Below are positions 34,116-38,921 of a DNA stretch of 38,921 nt, one piece after another. Origin of the DNA: Verrucomicrobiota bacterium (GTDB taxonomy: Bacteria; Verrucomicrobiota; Verrucomicrobiia; Opitutales; Opitutaceae); NCBI GenBank assembly GCA_030604905.1, contig JAUVVA010000024.1, positions 1-38,921 on the forward strand. Direction: 5' to 3'. The position numbers were made by a program, and so were the translations under genes. Numbering within the stretch: position 1 is the stretch's first letter; each line of letters begins with the position of its first letter. The notes below the pieces were generated by a model. The model was given only the letters and a program-made list of their open reading frames with translations. It was not told where the DNA came from and searched no databases.

Positions 34116-36908
34116 ATGCACACCCCCGCCCCCGCGGCGCGCCCGCTCTCGCGCGCCCGCTCCCCCCGCCCCAGCCCCCGCGGCCCCCGCGCCGCTCTCC
34201 TCGCCGCCCTCGCCTCGCTCGCCGCCCCCTTCGCCCTCGGCGAGGTCGTCTTCAGCACCGGCTTCAACGCCTTCACGAACAACGGCGCCGACGCGGTGAA
34301 GGTCAACGGCGGCTCCGACACCAACATCGCCGTCACCGGCGCCGGCAGCAACAACCCCTCCCCCGCCGGCTACTGGACCGTGGCCGACGCCACCGCGATC
34401 GACCTCGCCGGTCGCGCCTTCCTCCAGATCCCCGCCGTCCTCACCGGCGGCTCCGCCTTCACCTACGGCGACGTCTCCGTCGCCAACAGCCAGCTCAAAA
34501 AAGGCGCCGTCTTCACCACCCGAGGCGACTTCACCCACACCAACGGCTCCGTTAACGCGCAGATCCGCTACGCCGCCTCCACGTCCCCTCATCGAGGCTA
34601 CGTCCAGCTCAACTCCTCCGGCCTTCACGACGTCCGCTTCAACGTCCCCTTCGAGATCAAGCCCGGCGCCGCCCCCCGTGCCGGCTGGGAACTCTCCTTC
34701 CGCTACGGCACCGGCGCCACCTCCGCCGATTCCTGGCACAACAACAGCGCCGCCCAAAACGGCTCCGCCACCGCCCAGGTCTTCGCCGTCGATCCCGCCA
34801 CCGGCCTCGTCGCCACCAGCCCCACCCTCACCTTCCCCTCGGTCAACCTCGCCGGCGCCGGCCCCCTCGCCACCCTCTCCGCGCTCGATGCCGGCGCCGC
34901 CCTCGGCCCCGGCCACTACCTGCTCAGCATCCACCTCCACGGCAAGACTCGCAACGAGCGCTACACCATCGACGACCTCTCCGTCTCCGCCGCCTCCGGC
35001 GCCACCGAGGTCATCCTCGACAACAACGCGCCCTCCGGCGTCACCCTCGCCGGCTCCTGGACCACCGCCACCTCCGCCCCCGGCTACTTTGGCGCCAACT
35101 ACCTCCACGACGGCTCCTCCGGCAAAGGCTCCAAGACCGTCACCTACTCCCCCGCCCTCGCCGCCGGCGTCTACGCCGTCAGCATCCGCTACCCCGCCGC
35201 CTCCGGCCACGCCGCCAACGTGCCCGTCGACGTCTCCCACGCCCAGGGCGTCGACTACATCACCGTCGACCAGCGCTCCGGCGGCGGCCAGTGGCTCCTC
35301 CTCGGTCACTACCGCTTCGGCGCCGGCTCCTCCGGCTACGTGCGCATCTCCAACGTCGGCACCACCGGCCTCGTCGTCGCCGACGCCGTCAAGTTCACCC
35401 CCATCGGCGAACCCTCCGACATCGAGGTCCTCGCCGACGGCCTGATCGACTGGCGCACCCCCGATGGCGACGGCATCTCCTGCGCCCAGTGCCACGGCCC
35501 CGCCGGCTACGACGTCGCCGTCTTCAGCTTCACCCAGGCCGACCTCCGCCGCGCCACCGCCCCCCACCTCGACGACGCCGCCGCCGACCGCATCTTCAAG
35601 ATGATCGAGCTGCACCGCCGCAACTACCCGCCCGCGGGCGGCCTCAGGGACGTCGAGACCTTCCGCCCCTTCCAGCCCACCGGCGTCGTCCTCGGCGGAG
35701 CCAACGCCACCCAGGAACAGCGCGACGCCGCCTTCGGCAATCACGTCGCGGCCAACTTCCTCTACGCCCAAGGCCGCATCACCACCCTCGCTCAGGCCCA
35801 GGCCGCGCGCGACCAATTGGTGGCCCTCGACGTCGACTCCGTGCCCATCGGCATCGCCTTCAACCGCTGGTCCGAGTCCGTCTCCCGCCAAGGCGCCCAG
35901 GATGGCGGCAAGATCGCCGAGTGGCTCCCCGGCATCGGCTTCCAGGTGCTCGGCGCCAACGCCGCCGCCTTCGAGGCCCTCGAGGACGCCTACGTCGCCA
36001 ACCCCACCGACGCCAACTTCTGGGCCCTCTTCCACAAGATCGACGCCTGGACCACGCCCGATCCCGTCAACACCAGCACCGTAAGCGATCCCCACTGGAT
36101 CCGCCTCCACCGCGAGCAGCTAAAGTCCAACCTCATCTTCCAACACGACGAGCTCCTCAAGTCCCAGGGCATCCACGACTGGGTGACCGGCCGCACCAGC
36201 GTGCGCCCCTTCCAGGATCAGGAAGGCAAGGGCAGCATCCTCTTCTCCTTCTGGGAGGTCGGCGACGCTTCCCGCATCGTGAAGAGCACTCCCTTCTCCC
36301 AGCTCCCCAAGCGCCACCAAGACTCGATGTGGGTCAGCGGCACCGAAACCGTCGGCGATCAGGTCCACCGCCTCAGCAACACCTGGTTTTACTTGGGCTG
36401 GACCATGGATCACAGCCTCTTCTTTAGCGGGAACAGCAACCCCGCCCGCTCCGGCGAATACTTCATCGGCCGCCTCTGGGCCGAAAATCTTCGCGCGCAT
36501 TCAGTGTTCTTCAACACCACCCACGCCGTCAAACGCGGCTTCCTCCCCGGCGGCTGGGCCGGCGGCAACGGCGGCGGACCCGTGCAACACTTCAACTCCC
36601 ATAAACCCTACTATCTCGCCTACAACCGATACAAAAAAGGCGCCGACGCCCCGGGCTACCCCGGCTCCGCCGACACCTATCGGCTACAACTCGGCAACTC
36701 CGTCCGCCTCATGGCCCTGCTCCATGAACAAGACATCAAGGACAAGGGCTTCGTCCACACCACCAACGGAGGCGGCAAGACCTCCATGCTCACCCACGTC
36801 GAACTCATGCGCGACGTCCTCGACTGGGCCGATCTCGCAAACAAGGCCCAAAACGACGCCATCCTCGACGCTCTGATCGCCACCATCAACGCGTATCCAC
36901 CCCATTGA
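34116..36908 (+). CDS. Secreted protein with golvesin-like carbohydrate-binding domain and c-type haem motif
   Basis: 930 residues from ATG 34116. A long basic n-region and hydrophobic core (ALLAALASLAAPFALG, about 26-41) form a signal peptide. Residues about 42-295 are a beta-rich, Gly/Ser/Thr-rich region (FSTGFNAFTNN onwards). Residues about 298-430 resemble the golvesin/xanthan-lyase C-terminal binding module (VILDNNAPSGVTLAGSWTTA; YVRISNVGTTGLVVADAVKF). Then comes a single CxxCH haem site, C456-A-Q-C459-H460, followed by a helical region to the end. Haem would be attached after export. The last 400 residues, rich in Trp, His and Asn, match nothing I recognise. It sits alone with its own operator-like site, suggesting an oxidative or electron-transfer step on glycan, but activity is unknown. 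Confidence 0.72.
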   Translation: MHTPAPAARPLSRARSPRPSPRGPRAALLAALASLAAPFALGEVVFSTGFNAFTNNGADAVKVNGGSDTNIAVTGAGSNNPSPAGYWTVADATAIDLAGRAFLQIPAVLTGGSAFTYGDVSVANSQLKKGAVFTTRGDFTHTNGSVNAQIRYAASTSPHRGYVQLNSSGLHDVRFNVPFEIKPGAAPRAGWELSFRYGTGATSADSWHNNSAAQNGSATAQVFAVDPATGLVATSPTLTFPSVNLAGAGPLATLSALDAGAALGPGHYLLSIHLHGKTRNERYTIDDLSVSAASGATEVILDNNAPSGVTLAGSWTTATSAPGYFGANYLHDGSSGKGSKTVTYSPALAAGVYAVSIRYPAASGHAANVPVDVSHAQGVDYITVDQRSGGGQWLLLGHYRFGAGSSGYVRISNVGTTGLVVADAVKFTPIGEPSDIEVLADGLIDWRTPDGDGISCAQCHGPAGYDVAVFSFTQADLRRATAPHLDDAAADRIFKMIELHRRNYPPAGGLRDVETFRPFQPTGVVLGGANATQEQRDAAFGNHVAANFLYAQGRITTLAQAQAARDQLVALDVDSVPIGIAFNRWSESVSRQGAQDGGKIAEWLPGIGFQVLGANAAAFEALEDAYVANPTDANFWALFHKIDAWTTPDPVNTSTVSDPHWIRLHREQLKSNLIFQHDELLKSQGIHDWVTGRTSVRPFQDQEGKGSILFSFWEVGDASRIVKSTPFSQLPKRHQDSMWVSGTETVGDQVHRLSNTWFYLGWTMDHSLFFSGNSNPARSGEYFIGRLWAENLRAHSVFFNTTHAVKRGFLPGGWAGGNGGGPVQHFNSHKPYYLAYNRYKKGADAPGYPGSADTYRLQLGNSVRLMALLHEQDIKDKGFVHTTNGGGKTSMLTHVELMRDVLDWADLANKAQNDAILDALIATINAYPPH

Positions 36909-36920
36909 TACGCCCAATGC

Positions 36921-36960
36921 CGCGCGCCCCCTCTCTTTATTTTGGGGGGGGGGGCGCGCG
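36921..36960 (+). terminator. Strong GC hairpin with an 11-G tract, possible terminator
   Basis: CGCGCGCCCCC (36921-36931) pairs perfectly with GGGGGCGCGCG (36950-36960), 13 bp after the stop of the haem-domain gene. The loop contains TTTATTTT and the start of an 11-G run (36944-36954). No T tract follows the stem, so it is not a classical intrinsic terminator, but it could stop or protect the transcript end. A G11 run is also prone to length change or sequencing error. Confidence 0.4.
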
Positions 36961-37062
36961 CCCCGCGCCCGCAGCGACCGGGCGCTTTGGCAAGCATGGC
37001 ACCGCCCCCTCCAAGCATCCCGCCTCCCAGCTCACCGTCCATCCGCGATTAGTCGTTCAGCA

Positions 37063-37086
37063 TTGGTCATTGGTCATTGGTCATTC
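37063..37086 (+). repeat. 7-bp tandem repeat (TTGGTCA), three identical units
   Basis: TTGGTCA is repeated three times without change, then TTC. It is the most regular array of this family in the window and encodes SLVIGHS at the start of the small ORF below. Confidence 0.85.
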
Positions 37087-37573
37087 CCGCCCCCTACCCC
37101 TCCCGTCCCCACTGCGCCCCGCCCTCCTCCTGCTCGCCCTGCTCCCCCTGGGAACGCCGAGCCCCGGCTCGGCCTCTGCGCCCGCCGCGTCCGTCCCCAC
37201 CCCCGCCCCGTCCGCGCCGCGCCTCGCCTCGCTGTCCCTCGACGCCGCGCTCTCGCTCGCCCGCGCCCATCTCGCCGAGTCTTCCGAGCCCGCGGAGCAA
37301 GACCGGGAAATCGTCGGCCTCCAATTCATCCCTCCCCACGGGCGTGGAGGCACCGGCTTCTGGCTGGTCGACCTCGCGCCCTATCCCGCCGATCGCCCCA
37401 GCCCCGCCGCTCCCTTCTCCAGCCTGCTCATCGGCATGGACGGTCGCGTCGAAGAACGAGGCGGACGGCGCCCCCTCGATCAGGCGACGCAACGCGCCCG
37501 CGACCAGAAAGCCGCCGGCCTCCACCAACTCATGCGCGAGGCCAGTTCCCCCGCCACCCCGACGGCGCCTTGA
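37070..37573 (+). CDS. Small secreted protein of unknown function, start uncertain
   Basis: About 167 residues if TTG 37070, inside the repeat array, is the start; the frame is open further upstream to an ATG at 36917, through the G11 tract. A hydrophobic segment (LRPALLLLALLPLG) ending near GSASA looks like a signal peptide. The body reads LSLDAALSLARAHLAES, then VGLQFIPPHGRGGTGFWLVDL, then SSLLIGMDGRVEERG, a pattern resembling PepSY-type small periplasmic domains (helix, strands, a final IGMDGRV strand). That likeness is by eye only. It follows the haem-domain gene on the same strand and could be its partner. Confidence 0.45.
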   Translation: MVIGHSRPLPLPSPLRPALLLLALLPLGTPSPGSASAPAASVPTPAPSAPRLASLSLDAALSLARAHLAESSEPAEQDREIVGLQFIPPHGRGGTGFWLVDLAPYPADRPSPAAPFSSLLIGMDGRVEERGGRRPLDQATQRARDQKAAGLHQLMREASSPATPTAP

Positions 37574-37596
37574 TCCGCTTCCGCACCGACTGCTCT

Positions 37597-37658
37597 CTGG
37601 TCATGTCAAACCAGCCACCTCCTGTGGCTAGAGGTCATTGGTCATTCGTCCTTCGTCC
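37597..37658 (+). repeat. Dispersed repeat, copy B (CTGGTCATGTCAAACCAG type) with two hairpins
   Basis: Carries the same core as copy A at 18516. CTGGT/ACCAG (37597-37614) forms the first hairpin, and AGCCAC/GTGGCT with a 5-nt loop (37613-37629) a second, perfect one. GGCTAGAGG and 7-bp units (TTGGTCA, TTCGTCC, TTCGTCC) follow. Confidence 0.65.
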
Positions 37659-37893
37659 TTCCCCCTCCACTCCTCCTCCGCTCTCCGCCGTGGCCCGCTT
37701 TCACGCGCTCGTGCGTGAAGCCAACACCCTCCCCGCCGTGGCCGCGCTCGGAGCCGAGTTTCGCGCCGCCGATGCGGCCGAGGCGAGGAACGCCAGCCCG
37801 GCGCGAGCGGCCGAGATCAAGGACGTAGCCGTGCCCCGTGCCCCTCCGCTCCCCTCCCGCCCCGCCCCCCTTTCCCTCGAACCTCACGCCTGA
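37603..37893 (+). CDS. Short ORF starting in the dispersed repeat, doubtful
   Basis: 96 residues from ATG 37603, in copy B of the repeat (MSNQPPPVARGHWSF). The middle (FHALVREANTLPAVAALGAEFRAADAAEARN) looks like a genuine amphipathic helical protein, but the C-terminus runs into the REP hairpin at 37885. It may be a remnant of a gene disrupted by repeats. No family recognised. Confidence 0.25.
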   Translation: MSNQPPPVARGHWSFVLRPSPSTPPPLSAVARFHALVREANTLPAVAALGAEFRAADAAEARNASPARAAEIKDVAVPRAPPLPSRPAPLSLEPHA

Positions 37894-38064
37894 GACAGGC
37901 GTGGCGACACCAACCTCCCCCCGTGTAGCCACGGCTGTCCCCAGCCGTGCACGTTGCCTCTCCGCTCCCCTCCGCCCCTTCTCCCTTTCCCCCGAACCGC
38001 ACGCCTGAGACAGGCGTGGCTACACCAACCGCTCGCCGTGTAGCCACGGCTGTCCTCAGCCGTG
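37885..38064 (+). repeat. REP hairpin array on the 3' side of the transposase gene
   Basis: Four hairpins alternate in two types: CACGCCTG-N3-CAGGCGTG at 37885-37903 and 38000-38018, and CACGGCTG-N4-CAGCCGTG at 37930-37949 and 38045-38064. Each has a perfect 8-bp stem and is followed or preceded by GTGTAGC/GCTACAC-like words. This is the arrangement of REP/BIME elements mobilised by RAYT enzymes; the RAYT gene ends 33 bp further on. Confidence 0.85.
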
Positions 38065-38097
38065 CCCCTTGCCCCTCCGCCCCCGCCTCCTTCCACC

Positions 38098-38577
38098 TCA
38101 GAACCGAATCGGCACGATCTCTCCCTGCAAAGGCCAGTCCTCCGACCGTGCGCACAAACCGGCGCGCTCGGGATTTAGCCGCACATACTCCCATTTAGCC
38201 GAGTAGCTCTCTCCACTGCGGAGCACGTGGTCGAAGAACCCTTCCTGCCAATACGGCGGAGCTTCCCCTCGCTTCTGCAGCACGGCCCCGAGCGCGCGCT
38301 TCAAAGCCTTCATCCAACGCGCGAGCGGGATGCCGTTTTCCGGCAGCACCACGAAGAGGTGCACATGGTCGGGCATGATCACGAAGCGCCCGACCGCCAC
38401 GCCCTGCTCATCGTAACCGCGACGTGCAAATTCCAAGAACGTCCTCAGGATGTCGTCCTGCGCGAGCAGGTGCCTCCGGGCCGCGGTGTTGAAAGTGACA
38501 AAGTAGAATGGCCTCTGGTCCTGAAACAAGTCGATGCGCGGTGGCCGACGCGGGAATCGGGGAAGCGGGTTGTCCAC
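38098..38577 (-). CDS. REP-associated tyrosine transposase (RAYT, IS200-like Y1 transposase)
   Basis: 159 residues from a GTG whose first base is at 38577 (VDNPLPRFPRR); a TTG at 38619 is an alternative, and the frame extends further upstream through REP sequence. The fold is Y1_Tnp: RPFYFVTFNTAARRHLL, then RFVIMPDHVHLFVVLPE with the metal-binding HVH at 71-73 (HuH motif), then WMKALKRAL and a C-terminal helix ending EYVRLNPERAGL, as in RAYTs. Candidate nucleophile tyrosines are Y125 and Y131. The gene appears intact. REP hairpins lie on both sides (37885-38064 and 38636-38770), so it is the likely source or domesticated partner of these repeats. Confidence 0.93.
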   Translation of the reverse strand: MDNPLPRFPRRPPRIDLFQDQRPFYFVTFNTAARRHLLAQDDILRTFLEFARRGYDEQGVAVGRFVIMPDHVHLFVVLPENGIPLARWMKALKRALGAVLQKRGEAPPYWQEGFFDHVLRSGESYSAKWEYVRLNPERAGLCARSEDWPLQGEIVPIRF

Positions 38578-38635
38578 GTCCGCAGGCTTTTCTCTCGCGC
38601 GCGGGCAAGCAACCCGCAACCGCTCCCCGTGTAGC

Positions 38636-38770
38636 CACGGCTGTCCCCAGCCGTGCCCCTTGCCCCTCCGCTCCCCTCCCGCCCCCGTCCACCTTTCCCC
38701 GAACCGCACGCCTGAGACAGGCGTGGCTACACCAAGCTCTCCCCGTGTAGCCACGGCTGTCCCAGCCGTG
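38636..38770 (+). repeat. REP hairpin array on the 5' side of the transposase gene
   Basis: Three hairpins: CACGGCTG/CAGCCGTG at 38636-38655, CACGCCTG/CAGGCGTG at 38707-38725, and CACGGCTG/CAGCCGTG with a 3-nt loop at 38752-38770. A decayed CACGCCTG copy with a broken right arm lies at 38824-38840. The rest of the stretch to 38921 shows no convincing gene. Confidence 0.82.
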
Positions 38771-38921
38771 CCCCTTGCCTCTCCGCCCCCCCCCTCCCGC
38801 CCCGTCCACCTTCCCCCAAATTCCACGCCTGTTGCAGCGCCGTCTCCGCCCCGCTCCCGACGCCTCCTCAAACGCCGGCCCGTCCCGCCCACCCCCGCTG
38901 CGCCAGCTCCACCACCGTCTC

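Noticed and set aside
37063-37086. TTGGTCA arrays considered as purely intergenic repeats
   Set aside because: In at least five cases the frame is open through the array and the encoded peptide is a good signal-peptide core, so they are treated as coding.
1-38921. tRNA, rRNA and riboswitch search
   Set aside because: No cloverleaf, rRNA-like stretch or recognisable riboswitch consensus was found by eye; a covariance-model scan was not possible here.

Overview
The window looks like a carbohydrate-utilisation region of a very GC-rich member of the Verrucomicrobiota, most likely an Opitutaceae-type organism. This is an inference from the gene mix: several heparinase II/III-like proteins, GH28 and GH10 enzymes, an SSS symporter, no SusC/SusD pair, an ExbD plus VWA pair, almost no recognisable Shine-Dalgarno sequences, and many short degenerate tandem repeats between genes. 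No rRNA, tRNA or CRISPR was seen. Nearly every gene is on the plus strand.

Layout. (1) 2-2086: end of an ExbB/ExbD-type energy-transduction unit (partial ExbD, then a membrane-anchored VWA protein). (2) 2145-8857: an operator-like palindrome, a heparinase-like protein without a signal peptide, then a two-gene sugar ABC importer of unusual build. The solute-binding protein is fused to the first permease, and the second permease carries about 385 extra residues in its first periplasmic loop. No ATPase gene is present. (3) 8998-13649: a sugar-catabolic set (DeoR regulator, class I aldolase, Gfo/Idh/MocA oxidoreductase, D-lyxose-isomerase-like cupin, PfkB kinase), followed by a GH28 enzyme and an uncharacterised toroid protein to 16964. 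(4) 16978-18240, minus strand: a membrane-anchored helical-repeat protein. (5) 18325-33547: a long plus-strand cluster with a tiny membrane protein, a second GH28, an SSS symporter, two tandem paralogous secreted heparinase-like proteins, a six-hairpin glycosidase-like protein, a GH10 xylanase, a further secreted heparinase-like protein and a secreted esterase. (6) 33548-34115: a non-coding gap holding a 177-bp element with inverted termini. (7) 34116-36908: a secreted protein joining a golvesin-type carbohydrate-binding-like domain to a c-type haem motif. (8) 36909-38921: small uncertain ORFs and a REP-associated tyrosine transposase surrounded by REP hairpins.

How it may work together (inference): the secreted enzymes of unit 5 would cut an acidic, xylan- or pectin-like plant polysaccharide outside the inner membrane. 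The ABC and SSS transporters would import fragments. The enzymes without signal peptides (2145, 13741, 15237, 18581, 27179) would finish them in the cytoplasm, and the isomerase, kinase and aldolase set would feed a released sugar into central metabolism. Three transcription units share a 15-bp operator-like word (ACTTKAMCGTTWCAC), suggesting joint control by a LacI-type regulator not encoded here.

The most unusual signals are repeat-based. Tandem 7-bp units of the TAGNNNC type fill three gaps and put stop codons in many frames. A second 7-bp family (TTGGTCA) lies inside coding sequence and forms the hydrophobic core of several signal peptides.
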